A DNA stretch of 59,309 nt from Pseudomonas fluorescens (GCF_018614775.1 NZ_JAGGOF010000035.1:1-59309), one strand, 5' to 3'. Positions 18,824 to 26,789 are shown, counted from the stretch's first letter. Program-made: numbers and translations. The notes: a model not told the origin generated them from the letters alone.

Positions 18824-19734
18824 GCAGCAGCTTCCTTCGCGAGCACGCCGCTTCTTTGAAAGAATTTGCGGAAGAGACTAAAGCTCGAGCAAAAAACAAC
18901 CCGGATGATTTTTTTCTGCAATTGGCAGCAAAGAACCAAGAAGACACTGCGCGCTCCATTGTGAGCAAGGTTGCGCTTAGCGAGTCCGATGAACTCGGCG
19001 AGCTCGTTGACGTTCGCCTGATAGGTCCTCAAGCCAATGGCAGTATCCCGCTCGATAGCTTTCTAAATACAATCGGGCCGCTTTCCAAAGCCTGGAAGCT
19101 TGCCGCTCACCGCCTTCGCTACGGCAATGACGCTGTCCGTGGAGTGGCAAGTGACGTGCTAAATGCGCTCAACTTCAAACTCGCAGGGCTCGCCCACGGT
19201 TCTACTCATGTTTTCATCACTGGCAATGCCGCCCCTGATTTGACCGGTGATAGCCTGTTACAGGCAACGCTTACGCAGACATTCAGGCTGCTCAACTCCA
19301 ATCAGGAAGACTTTTACGACGCAGTTGATGCTGTTGGTGGGAAATCGGCTCACCAGCTCAGTGAATTCATGAAAGGTCTAGGTAGTGCTGGTCTTGCCGT
19401 GCAGTTTTCTTGGCGGTCCTCCACTGGGCTGCAGACTTGGGATGGCCGACCAGACGAAATAACAAGAGTCCGGGCACTTCTGGACACTATCAACGAGCCA
19501 GAAAAGTATCAGGAAACCATTCAGGGCAACGTAGCAGGAATCACTGACACCGGCAGGCTAGCTATACGCACTGTCGAAGGTAAGGTCCTTGTGCGCTTCC
19601 CTCTAAAGCTTACTGAACAGGTTCAAAAGCTAAAAATTGCCTCACGAGCCGTAGTTTACGTTGAGACATCGAAATACTGGGACTCGGTCGAAAAGAAAGA
19701 TATTTTCAAACGCCACCTCGTCTCGGTTGAATAA
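18820..19734 (+). CDS. Partner of the DUF6932 protein, unknown function
   Basis: 304 aa, no named domain recognised. Residues 1-50 are a charged helix (FAEETKARAKNNPDDFFLQ) probably forming a coiled coil. The middle (60-220) is alpha/beta with GLAHGSTHVFITG. The C-terminal 80 residues look like a small beta domain (TGRLAIRTVEGKVLVRFP...RAVVYVET). Overlap with the preceding gene and the shared terminator mark a two-gene operon. Inference: effector or antitoxin of the pair. Confidence 0.75.
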   Translation: MSSSFLREHAASLKEFAEETKARAKNNPDDFFLQLAAKNQEDTARSIVSKVALSESDELGELVDVRLIGPQANGSIPLDSFLNTIGPLSKAWKLAAHRLRYGNDAVRGVASDVLNALNFKLAGLAHGSTHVFITGNAAPDLTGDSLLQATLTQTFRLLNSNQEDFYDAVDAVGGKSAHQLSEFMKGLGSAGLAVQFSWRSSTGLQTWDGRPDEITRVRALLDTINEPEKYQETIQGNVAGITDTGRLAIRTVEGKVLVRFPLKLTEQVQKLKIASRAVVYVETSKYWDSVEKKDIFKRHLVSVE

Positions 19735-19747
19735 CATCAACCATCAA

Positions 19748-19774
19748 AAGCCCGGCCAAGCGCCGGGCTTCTTG
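19748..19774 (+). terminator. Terminator after the NTase operon
   Basis: Stem AAGCCCGGC/GCCGGGCTT with a 5-nt loop and a T-rich tail, just after the 19734 stop. It also ends near the stop of the leftward toxin gene, so it may work in both directions. Confidence 0.8.
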
Positions 19775-19781
19775 TTTCTGC

Positions 19782-20069
19782 TTACCGATTCTTGGCCGAA
19801 TCGTAGACGCTGCTTCGTTCCCGCTTGCCGACGGCCAGCACCAGGATGACAATCCGTCCATCCTCAACGCGGTACACAAGTCGGTAGCCCGCGCTGCGCA
19901 ATTTGATCTTGTAGCAATCCTTCATGCCGTGAAGTGCATCACCTGGCACTCGCGGCCCGGCCTGCCGTTCCTGGAGCTTTCGCAAGAACTGAAGGCGGAT
20001 GGCGCCATCGAGCTTTCGCAGTTCTTTCAGCGCCTTCGGATCCCACTCGACGTCGTACTCAACGGCCAT
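19782..20069 (-). CDS. RelE/ParE-superfamily toxin
   Basis: 95 aa. Typical fold signature: VEWDPKALKELRKLD at the start, then GDALHGMKDCYKIKL and GYRLVYRVEDGRIVILVLAVGKRE. RelE toxins cut ribosome-bound mRNA. The ATG at 20069 is the family start; the open frame upstream is an artefact of overlap with the antitoxin. It follows its antitoxin with an 11-bp overlap. Confidence 0.9.
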   Translation of the reverse strand: MAVEYDVEWDPKALKELRKLDGAIRLQFLRKLQERQAGPRVPGDALHGMKDCYKIKLRSAGYRLVYRVEDGRIVILVLAVGKRERSSVYDSAKNR

Positions 20070-20346
20070 TGGCGATATCTGCCTCGGCCTCGCCAATGAG
20101 ATCGTCGAGAGATACTCGAACAGGTGTTTCGTTGGCGTCGAGTCGTGCCTTGACCAGTTGGACCAGTTCCAGTTCGTCCAGGCGCTCAACCATGGCCTCG
20201 TAGACGTTTGCTGGGATCATATAACCCATAACGCGGTTGTGGTTCAGCACAGCCACAGGCATGCCGTTGGCGCCGCTCAAGACGGAGGAGGGATTCTTCT
20301 TGAGCTCGGATACGCTTACGGCCACGTCGGCCAGAATATTTTGCAT
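20059..20346 (-). CDS. Phd/YefM-family antitoxin
   Basis: 95 aa. N-terminal DNA-binding part (VAVSVSELKKNPSSVLSGANGMPVAV) and VMGYMIPANVYEAMVE are the Phd/YefM signature; the C-terminal part is the toxin-binding tail. The start is ATG 20346 with an AGGAG site. It precedes the RelE-like gene, the common order for this family, and should repress its own promoter. Confidence 0.9.
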   Translation of the reverse strand: MQNILADVAVSVSELKKNPSSVLSGANGMPVAVLNHNRVMGYMIPANVYEAMVERLDELELVQLVKARLDANETPVRVSLDDLIGEAEADIANGR

Positions 20347-20352
20347 AGATAA

Positions 20353-20368
20353 GACTCCTATATAGTCC
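20353..20368. promoter_or_regulatory. Palindromic element before the toxin-antitoxin operon
   Basis: The interrupted palindrome GACTCCTATATAGTCC has a perfect CTATATAG centre and overlaps the ribosome site of the antitoxin gene; a likely autorepression site. Confidence 0.45.
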
Positions 20369-20476
20369 TTTATTTTGGTCTTTTTATTTTGGGGTGGCAA
20401 GCGCGCTGGATTGGATTTCACGCTCCAGTCCGGTCAGTACACTGAAAGCGTGAGCCTGGTGTCGGCCTGTTTCGTT

Positions 20477-21703
20477 TTAGGATGACGGCAGGGCGGCAAC
20501 CAGTTCCTCGAAGTCTGCTTCATCCTTCTCCAGATAAAGGGCTCCTTTGTGGGTCATTGCGAGCTGCTCACTGCCAATCTCCACAATGTCGACCAGGCCG
20601 AAAAGGGCCAACAGATCGAATCCCTCGGCCCTTGTCGCTTCCTGCTCTTCAAAATCTTCGTCGGCAAGTTGATCTGCGAGGTCTTGTGCCTCCTCGCGTG
20701 TTTCAAACAATTCGATGCCCTCTGGGGACCAATATTTAGAGCGATCGCTGTAGATAATTTTGCTTGGCCGCGCCGATGTCGTCAGGTAATACGCTTGCTT
20801 CCCCTCGAGTGCTTTGCGCTGCGGGTGCTCTGGTCCGCGGCGGATAACCCAGGCGCCGTTTGGCCCTCTGGCGCTGATATGGGGGATCAGGATCAGTTGG
20901 CGTACCCAAGGCGCATAGTCGAAGAAATTGATGGGTAGGGCGGGGCGGCCGAGGTAAATCTCGGATCCTCCGCATCTGAAGCTCGACCAGTGACTGTTTG
21001 GAGAGGACCAAGAGCCGGCGGGCTCATGCTCTCGCATCAGTTTAATAATCGCTGGGACCAGCTCCTGCGATTTACGCCCCATCATCGGCTTGCATCGCTT
21101 GAAGTACGCTACATCTTCGGCATCGTCCTCGGCCGGCAACGGGGCGAGCATCTCCTTCCCAATTTCTATGAATTCCCACTCCCAAAGGCCATCGCGCTGC
21201 ATATCTACGGCTTCGTGATACTCATTATTGTAGGTGCGCAGCTGTTCGTCCCGGAGGGGGAGTACATCTGTTTCGCGCGCCGCTCTACCGGCGCTGGGAT
21301 CCGATCTGATTGAGGTGATCGCTGCTTTCCAATCGCAACCCGGGCCGGACCAGATCAAGACCGCCTCGGGGAACGGTACACCTGATGCGTTCTCGATTGG
21401 ATTGCCTGGGTAGTAGCGCACGAGCGACGGGGCGCCGAAGAAGGCCCTGGCCCAAACCCTGGTTGTGGGTAAGGCCCCTTTGGTTTGCACGCCGATTACC
21501 AGGTCCAGGTCGCCGCAAGTCATCGCGCCGCGGGCATAAGATCCCACGACCCAGATCGATGAGATTTCGATCTCCCCAGTGAACTCGCCATAAATGTCTT
21601 TGTGCGTGATGGTGCGAGCAAAGCACTCATCAAGCCTCTGGCAGATCCGGATCAGCTTCTTGGTAAATGAGTCGCGGGGGTATCGTTTTTCAGATGCGGA
21701 CAT
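20477..21703 (-). CDS. 408-aa nucleotidyltransferase-domain protein
   Basis: The N-terminal 80 residues hold a polymerase-beta-like nucleotidyltransferase core: GSYARG (Gly54, Ser55) followed by GDLDL (Asp65, Asp67). The rest, about 300 residues, has no domain I recognise; it includes an aromatic block (SWSSPNSHWSSFRCGG) and an acidic C-terminal tail. Such proteins may modify tRNA, proteins or nucleotides, and some act in phage defence. It stands alone, with convergent or unrelated neighbours. Probably cargo, not needed for phage growth. Confidence 0.8.
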   Translation of the reverse strand: MSASEKRYPRDSFTKKLIRICQRLDECFARTITHKDIYGEFTGEIEISSIWVVGSYARGAMTCGDLDLVIGVQTKGALPTTRVWARAFFGAPSLVRYYPGNPIENASGVPFPEAVLIWSGPGCDWKAAITSIRSDPSAGRAARETDVLPLRDEQLRTYNNEYHEAVDMQRDGLWEWEFIEIGKEMLAPLPAEDDAEDVAYFKRCKPMMGRKSQELVPAIIKLMREHEPAGSWSSPNSHWSSFRCGGSEIYLGRPALPINFFDYAPWVRQLILIPHISARGPNGAWVIRRGPEHPQRKALEGKQAYYLTTSARPSKIIYSDRSKYWSPEGIELFETREEAQDLADQLADEDFEEQEATRAEGFDLLALFGLVDIVEIGSEQLAMTHKGALYLEKDEADFEELVAALPSS

Positions 21704-22013
21704 GCTCTGGTCTCAGCAGGCGGGCGGGAGAGCGAACGTATCACTCGTAGTATTCAGATCACCATTAGCAACCGGTACAGGACGGCGCAGCGTAACGAGT
21801 AAGATGCAGCGGTCAACATCGATCTAGGTAGGAGCGCCCAGTCACTAGCTGGCACTGTTGCCAGTGGAATCGAAGACGGTCATGGCCAAGAGCAACCCGA
21901 AAAATTGCAGAAGGGCAAGCGAGCTAAGGAGGTGGCGCTGCTCGATCGTGTCGAGGCCGAGACACGCATGCTGATTATGTCGAAAGCGCACACAGATGTG
22001 CCAGCGCTGAGAG
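21704..22013. other. 310-bp gap without a supported gene
   Basis: Open frames here are short or lack a good start; one (from 21905) has a codon pattern that decays into AT-rich sequence. Possibly a remnant; nothing firm. Confidence 0.4.
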
Positions 22014-22590
22014 TTAATCCCATGTACACATTAGCTCAGCGATACCAGGCGGTAACTCTACCAGTACCTCTTTTTTTATTGACCAAAACAATCTGTATTC
22101 CGCTTGCCATTCATCTTCAACTGATTTTAGGAAGTGGCCACGCTGGTGGTCGGCTGTATAGTCGCAGAACCCGGCTATTGAAGATTCTCCAAGTTGATTA
22201 TCAATACATTCCTTTAAAACTTTTATGCTTAAGATTCTTACACACGCTTTTTTGTTCAGCTTTTTTGCCACTATTCGAGTTAGTCGATAACTGAAAGAAA
22301 GAATTAGCCCGTCGTCTTCGTAGTAAGCGCCATCTACCACATCAGGAATTCTAACCCCCCCCGAACACGTTATTAGACATATTCACCGAAAGATGTCCCC
22401 CGCCAAAACAAACATAAGGAATAAGGGGCATAAGATCAATGGGTGAGCGGTGTATCAGGTTTTCGTCTGGCGTGAATACTCCACATCTCTCCGCTCTCTT
22501 GTAAGTGCTAGCAGGCTTGATAGGAATACGCCCTCCAGAAGTCCATGCGTCTGCATGCCACTGCTCGTTCAAGTACAGATAAATATTCAT
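22014..22590 (-). pseudogene. Gene broken by a G8-tract frameshift (unknown family)
   Basis: Two adjacent leftward frames look like one protein. The first (22590 to 22351, 79 aa, start MNIYLYLNEQWHADAW) ends NVFGGG at a run of eight G (eight C on the plus strand, 22355-22362). With seven G it reads on as NVFGGVRIPDVVDGAYYEDD and continues in the second frame to 22014, giving a protein of about 191 aa. The combined product has no family that I recognise. The tract could be a sequencing error, a true mutation or a phase-variable switch. The gene is AT-richer than its neighbours, which suggests recent transfer. Confidence 0.65.
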
Positions 22591-22732
22591 GAGATCGTGC
22601 CTATTCTTGGATAACTATACCGGCGGGGATCACCTATGTCTGCTCAGCAGAAGAAACGATCCTTAGATACCAAGATTTCAATACAAATCGGCTTCCGCGC
22701 TTAGGACGATGGGCTGCTAAGCCTCGACTGCA

Positions 22733-22918
22733 TCAAGGCGGTATTTCTGAAGGTCTCGTATCTGACGAAACCAATAAAAACCGCTTGGCTTTTTCTTTGG
22801 TTTCGAACCGTTTAGCCCCACCAGGCTTGCATGAAGCGTACCGAAGCCCCTCGTGATCCGGGGGCGAGCCATAAAACCCCTCACCGTCACTGACGGTCAT
22901 TTTAACAATCCAAGCCAT
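22733..22918 (-). CDS. Small hypothetical protein
   Basis: 61 aa from ATG 22918 (start MAWIVKMTVS). No family recognised; GSPPDHEGLRY and the Lys-rich end (FETKEKAKRF) look protein-like. The longer frame to 22981 has a poorer start. 22591-22732 holds nothing supported. Confidence 0.45.
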   Translation of the reverse strand: MAWIVKMTVSDGEGFYGSPPDHEGLRYASCKPGGAKRFETKEKAKRFLLVSSDTRPSEIPP

Positions 22919-23011
22919 AGCGTTGCTCCCTGATCCGGCCCCATGCGTGCCATCAACCAATAGCCCACAAACTTGAATCACGCCAACCTCGCAGCGAATG
23001 TTGTGGCTGAA

Positions 23012-23200
23012 TCAGTTGAAGTCTAGCGCCTCAGAAAGCAACCCCGCCGACTCGGTGTAAGTCGCCAGATCAATGATCTGGCGAAGGAAAGCGACCATCG
23101 CCAGTTTCTGAGCGTCGTCTGGTAAACCTAACCATTTCAGCATCGCTCTCGCGTCTTCCTCTATTGCCGCGAGCGTATCGATGTCGCTTTGCAGTCTCAC
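23012..23200 (-). CDS. Small hypothetical helical protein
   Basis: 62 aa, predicted all-helical (DIDTLAAIEEDARAMLKWLGLPDDAQKLA). Acidic and leucine-rich, as in small phage regulators or antitoxins, but no family is recognised. Confidence 0.55.
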   Translation of the reverse strand: MRLQSDIDTLAAIEEDARAMLKWLGLPDDAQKLAMVAFLRQIIDLATYTESAGLLSEALDFN

Positions 23201-23304
23201 GTCGACCTCCGGATGGTGAGTTCGAACAAGTCATAGCTCAGGACTACGAATCACGCCAACCGCGAAGCCGGTGGAGTATTGGATTAATAGCAACGTCTTT
23301 GAAT

Positions 23305-23778
23305 TCAAAGAGGATCTGGGGAAAGGCCTTTCGGGAACTGGTCGTAACCATCAAGTCGAATTGATCGGAAGAGCGTTCTCATTAACGATCTGGACGCCTC
23401 CTGGGCATGCGGAAAACCTCTTTCGAGCTGTCTCCACATCTCTCTCGCCATGGGTCTCAATTCGAGCCGGGCACCCACTCTCGCCGTATGGAGCCAAACC
23501 ATTACCGCTGCGGCGTCCTGCGGCTTACCTTCTGCTTGCAGGCTTCGGATAATGCCGTGTAGCGCAGCAGGTGTTTCTGGTTTGAGGATGCAGGCACCAA
23601 TTGGATCGCTCAAAATGAACCCTGCCTCTTCCAGACGGTTTCGAGCATCCGTCGCCAGCGCCACGACCATACCAATTTCATCGGCATCCATCTGCCTGAG
23701 CTGAGCAGTAAAAGAGGAGATTTCTACTTCCTGAATTCGAAGGTATCGAGCGAGCTTCCATTTCGTGAACAGGCCCAT
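23305..23778 (-). CDS. Hypothetical protein
   Basis: 157 aa, helix-rich, starting MGLFTKWKLARYL. Segments such as EIGMVVALATDARNRLEEAG look well formed, and the frame is open with normal codon use. No domain recognised. It belongs to the leftward accessory block. Confidence 0.6.
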   Translation of the reverse strand: MGLFTKWKLARYLRIQEVEISSFTAQLRQMDADEIGMVVALATDARNRLEEAGFILSDPIGACILKPETPAALHGIIRSLQAEGKPQDAAAVMVWLHTARVGARLELRPMAREMWRQLERGFPHAQEASRSLMRTLFRSIRLDGYDQFPKGLSPDPL

Positions 23779-23843
23779 TTTTCATCCTTGACAGGTCTAG
23801 TGACTGTTTTCATCAACGATACGCCCGTTCCGGCTGAGGGATA

Positions 23844-24194
23844 TCAGTACATGCTCGGGCATTTGTAGAACTTGATTGCCGAGCTGTCCAGGCCGGTACA
23901 GGCAATCACATAAAGCGTTTGAATGCTGGCCTTCTCTGCGATGAAGCCCTCGCAGGAGTAACCACACATCATGATCCTGGCGGTGAAGCAAACATTCTGT
24001 AGCTTGAGTTTGTACAAATCCTGAGGCCAGGTCATGCAGTCATAGTCGCCGAGAGGAGGGCAGGTGACTCGCTCGAGCCCGCCAGAAGCCAAGACGGTCG
24101 ACCCCGCCAACTGATCAATCTCTCCATACCCCCACGCCATTTGGCTTATTCCAGTAACGATCAGCGGTACTACCCAGCGCAGTGCGGTCATCAT
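23844..24194 (-). CDS. Secreted Cys-rich hypothetical protein
   Basis: 116 aa from ATG 24194. A hydrophobic signal segment (ALRWVVPLIVTGISQMAWG) is followed by a mature part with seven Cys (CPP, YDC, VCF, MMCGYSC, ACT, KCP), suggesting periplasmic disulfides. No family recognised. A role in the lysogen's envelope is an inference from the signal peptide only. An upstream in-frame start at 24233 would spoil the signal peptide. Confidence 0.6.
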   Translation of the reverse strand: MMTALRWVVPLIVTGISQMAWGYGEIDQLAGSTVLASGGLERVTCPPLGDYDCMTWPQDLYKLKLQNVCFTARIMMCGYSCEGFIAEKASIQTLYVIACTGLDSSAIKFYKCPSMY

Positions 24195-24437
24195 CTTTCC
24201 ATGATTCAAGTGGTAGGGCACCGACTCTACCAACCCCGGGCTTCGGCCTCAATGCTTGCTGATCTGGCCGTTCTGGTTGTGTTCCTACGATGAGCAGAAA
24301 GGCTATTACATTTTGCTAACGGGCTAGATAGACTGGCTGCTATTGCTGGTTGGATAGGCAGCTAACTCTGGCATAGGGGGAGTTGCGAGCTTAACCATAG
24401 CTCGTAAATCTGACTCCCTAGCCGACATGGAGGGGGT

Positions 24438-24731
24438 ATGAGTATAGTAAAAAGTTATTTGGCCGGCAAAAAGGCAGGATATATATCGTTAAAAGATTTG
24501 ATAGTTGGTGTTTCGGAGTCCAATGAGTGCAGCCATGGCGAGGCGGCCCTAGCTATTGCCTCTGTTATAGCAGAGCATCGAATTACCACATATAAAATGG
24601 AAGGCTTCTCTGCTAAGGATTTATTTAAAATGGCTGATGCTGCGCTTGTTGAAGCTAGTGAAAATAATGACTTTAATGTAACTATTAACTATAGGCTGGA
24701 GGAACAGTTTCCAGATGATATTCCATTCTGA
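24438..24731 (+). CDS. Hypothetical AT-rich phage protein
   Basis: 97 aa starting MSIVKSYLAGKKAGY with ISLKDLIVGVSE; a GGAGGGG site precedes the ATG. AT content is clearly higher than in the flanking phage genes. Its 3' end overlaps the next gene by 17 bp in another frame, so they are coupled. Confidence 0.65.
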   Translation: MSIVKSYLAGKKAGYISLKDLIVGVSESNECSHGEAALAIASVIAEHRITTYKMEGFSAKDLFKMADAALVEASENNDFNVTINYRLEEQFPDDIPF

Positions 24732-25557
24732 TTACAGTAGTCTCTTTATTAAGGAAAAGGATATTATTCCAAAGCTGAAACAGCTGGGTTTTGCCCTGCC
24801 TGATAGTTGGTGCGGAATAGGAGGTTCTGCGCCGCGCTGGCATAAGCTTTATGTTGGCAGACGAATGTTTTCTGCTGCAGAGGTTGTCAAGATTTTATGT
24901 GGGATAGACCCGGCATATAACGGTCCTCTAGATGGGGCCGATGACCTTGAATATGACCGATATATGGCATTGTTTATTGACTCTGTAAGGCATGGAGAGC
25001 TTGTGGGTAAGGTCGACGATACTCGTGAACAAGCCTACCTTTGGGAGGTTTCACATGACGATGTCAGATCTTGGTGTAAGGTCAACTCACTGGACTGGCC
25101 TTTTCGTCAAGCCAAAAACATTGAGCAAGACGATTTGTTGAGTGCTACTAAAGAGTTAGAACGAGTAGTAGAGCTTCAAGGGTTTCTTAATAGTGACCTT
25201 AGGGAGGAGGTGATGGCTCGGCTTGAGGCGGAAAAACGAGCAGAACAGGCCGAGTTGGCGTTAGAAGAGTGCCGACAGGAATTAGCGTTGGCGCGCTCTG
25301 GACTTGGAATGACCAATGCAAAATTAGCTGCTGAGGGCGGTAAAAAGGGCCTGACTTTTCCTTATGCCACTAAACAGCTAGAAGCCATGCGCGACGCCGC
25401 ACTGGCTTATTGGATGGATCACGACAGATCGAAACCTGCACCTTATGGCATCCAAAAGACAGTCGGGACATTCTTGGCTGCTCGTACTGGAGAGAACGCT
25501 CGAAAGCTTGCAGAGCTAGCGGCAGCCATCAAGCCTGACGATCTTCCAAAAGGCTGA
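24715..25557 (+). CDS. Hypothetical protein with central coiled coil
   Basis: 280 aa. The N-terminal half has Trp-rich segments (LPDSWCGIGGSAPRWHKLYVG). Residues about 150-205 form an Ala/Glu/Leu coiled coil (EKRAEQAELALEECRQEL). The C-terminal 65 residues (ATKQLEAMRDAALAYW, then PYGIQKTVGTFLAAR) resemble a tail I associate with proteins encoded just before AlpA-like regulators in Pseudomonas prophages. A DNA-binding or regulatory role is inferred from that context only. Confidence 0.65.
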   Translation: MIFHSDYSSLFIKEKDIIPKLKQLGFALPDSWCGIGGSAPRWHKLYVGRRMFSAAEVVKILCGIDPAYNGPLDGADDLEYDRYMALFIDSVRHGELVGKVDDTREQAYLWEVSHDDVRSWCKVNSLDWPFRQAKNIEQDDLLSATKELERVVELQGFLNSDLREEVMARLEAEKRAEQAELALEECRQELALARSGLGMTNAKLAAEGGKKGLTFPYATKQLEAMRDAALAYWMDHDRSKPAPYGIQKTVGTFLAARTGENARKLAELAAAIKPDDLPKG

Positions 25558-25606
25558 CATAACAACCTGACATAGTGTCATGTCAGTATGTCAGGTGTTC
25601 CTGACA
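25554..25606. promoter_or_regulatory. CTGACAT direct and inverted repeats upstream of alpA
   Basis: CTGACAT at 25554 and 25567, its inverse ATGTCAG at 25580 and 25588, and CTGACA at 25601. The set is dense and symmetric, so it is a likely operator. Confidence 0.65.
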
Positions 25607-25659
25607 AGTAACTTGAGCCTTAATCTGTTTCCAGTCCCAATCAATGGCAGGAAACAGAT

Positions 25660-25929
25660 ATGTCCGAATTAATAGATCGAAATGCTTTACAGATAGCCAA
25701 TACCATCATTCGTATGCCCGAGGTCGAGAAGATCACCGGCCTAGCACGCTCGACGATCTACAAACGCTTGAAAGCCGATCCAACATTCCCACGGCCTGTT
25801 CCTCTAAGTAACGCCAATACTCGCGGCTCACCTGTTGGATTTGTTTTGGCTGAGGTCCAAGAATGGGTGAGGCTGCGTATGACGATGAGATGCGCATCTA
25901 TGGCGCAAAGGTATTCGGAAAATGACTAG
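25660..25929 (+). CDS. AlpA-family DNA-binding regulator
   Basis: 89 aa. The core IRMPEVEKITGLARSTIYKR with the later FPRPVPL is the AlpA/MerR-like helix-turn-helix typical of phage and satellite regulators, which activate integrase or excision functions. A GGAAAC ribosome site precedes the ATG. Confidence 0.85.
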   Translation: MSELIDRNALQIANTIIRMPEVEKITGLARSTIYKRLKADPTFPRPVPLSNANTRGSPVGFVLAEVQEWVRLRMTMRCASMAQRYSEND

Positions 25930-25941
25930 AAGGGTGCGGAG

Positions 25942-26421
25942 TCATTCCTTTGGATAGCGCTTCCGAGGCTTGGGGCCCTTTGGAGTCGCAGTAAAGCCAA
26001 CCATTTGATCAAGCTCTCCAAGTGCGAAGAACACTCGTTTCAGTGCTTCGCTGATCTTCTCATTGGACAGGCTCCCATCTTTCGTTCGATGTGTCTCATC
26101 AAGACTTAAAAGCAGTGCGTCCTTGTTGATGCTGGTCGTCATCCGCATCGGAGGAGGGGGGGCGTCGTCACTATTTTCAGCATCTGGGGCGATGCTCACC
26201 TCAACAGAAAGCCCCTTTTTCCGACCCGTTTCTATGAGGATATCAACGAGTTCACCCATACCCATTGACTCGGCGCGATGTGATGCAAAGCTTTCTTCAA
26301 GGCGGGAGATAATCTCCGCGTGCAACGAGCGAGAGCCTTGCCTGGCGCTTTCATCCAGCCGCTGACGAAGCTCGCTCGGCATGCGTATGGGATAGGGGGA
26401 TATGGCGTGGCGATCGTTCAT
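25942..26421 (-). CDS. Arc-type ribbon-helix-helix regulator
   Basis: 159 aa. Residues about 8-48 (YPIRMPSELRQRLDESARQGSRSLHAEI) match the Arc/MetJ ribbon-helix-helix fold; the rest is a charged C-terminal extension, longer than in P22 Arc (53 aa). It diverges from a second RHH gene at 26542, with GAGTC repeats in between. Confidence 0.85.
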   Translation of the reverse strand: MNDRHAISPYPIRMPSELRQRLDESARQGSRSLHAEIISRLEESFASHRAESMGMGELVDILIETGRKKGLSVEVSIAPDAENSDDAPPPPMRMTTSINKDALLLSLDETHRTKDGSLSNEKISEALKRVFFALGELDQMVGFTATPKGPKPRKRYPKE

Positions 26422-26470
26422 GACTGACCTGAATTTTGTATTAAGAGCAGTATGCGAAATGAATCAAAAA

Positions 26471-26519
26471 GACTCAATGAGTCAACTTGACTCTTTTTTT
26501 GGTTGAGTTAATATGAGTC
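26471..26519. promoter_or_regulatory. GAGTC/GACTC operator array between divergent RHH genes
   Basis: GACTCA (26471), TGAGTC (26478), TGACTC (26488), TTGAGTT (26503) and TGAGTC (26514) within 49 bp. RHH dimers bind such short repeated half-sites as tetramers. Confidence 0.65.
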
Positions 26520-26541
26520 CACAAATGATGCGGAGGAAGGT

Positions 26542-26715
26542 ATGAAAGACGCGCACAAGGTGGCCCCCTACAGCTTGCGAATTGACGAGCAGCTTAAGGC
26601 GCGGGCAAGGGAGGCTGCTGTAGTACATCGCCGCAGCCTGAATGCAGAGCTTGAACAGTTGATTGAAGAGGGGTTCAAGTGGCGGGAAATTCAAAACAAG
26701 CAGGCCATAGCCTGA
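26542..26715 (+). CDS. Arc/Mnt-like ribbon-helix-helix protein (57 aa)
   Basis: 57 aa, starting at ATG 26542 after a GGAGGAAGG site. Its beta-strand (KVAPYSLRID) followed by two helices (EQLKARAREAAVVHRR, SLNAELEQLIEEGF) is the minimal Arc/Mnt fold, the same length as Arc. It diverges from the 159-aa RHH gene. The pair recalls the arc/mnt immunity region of P22. Confidence 0.85.
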   Translation: MKDAHKVAPYSLRIDEQLKARAREAAVVHRRSLNAELEQLIEEGFKWREIQNKQAIA

Positions 26716-26721
26716 AACGAA

Positions 26722-26755
26722 GAAGCCCCGACGAGGTGAGATTCGTCAGGGCTTC
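26722..26755 (+). other. Stem-loop in the leader of the DUF3077 gene
   Basis: Arms GAAGCCCCGACGA and TCGTCAGGGCTTC pair over 13 bp with one mismatch. There is no T tract. It could protect the mRNA or attenuate expression. Confidence 0.5.
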
Positions 26756-26789
26756 GGGAAACGAGATCAGCTTCGAGGAAGAAATCGTC

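Noticed and set aside
21905..22294. Plus-strand frame of 129 aa
   Set aside because: Starts in a poor context, and its second half is the AT-rich reverse of the frameshifted minus-strand gene.
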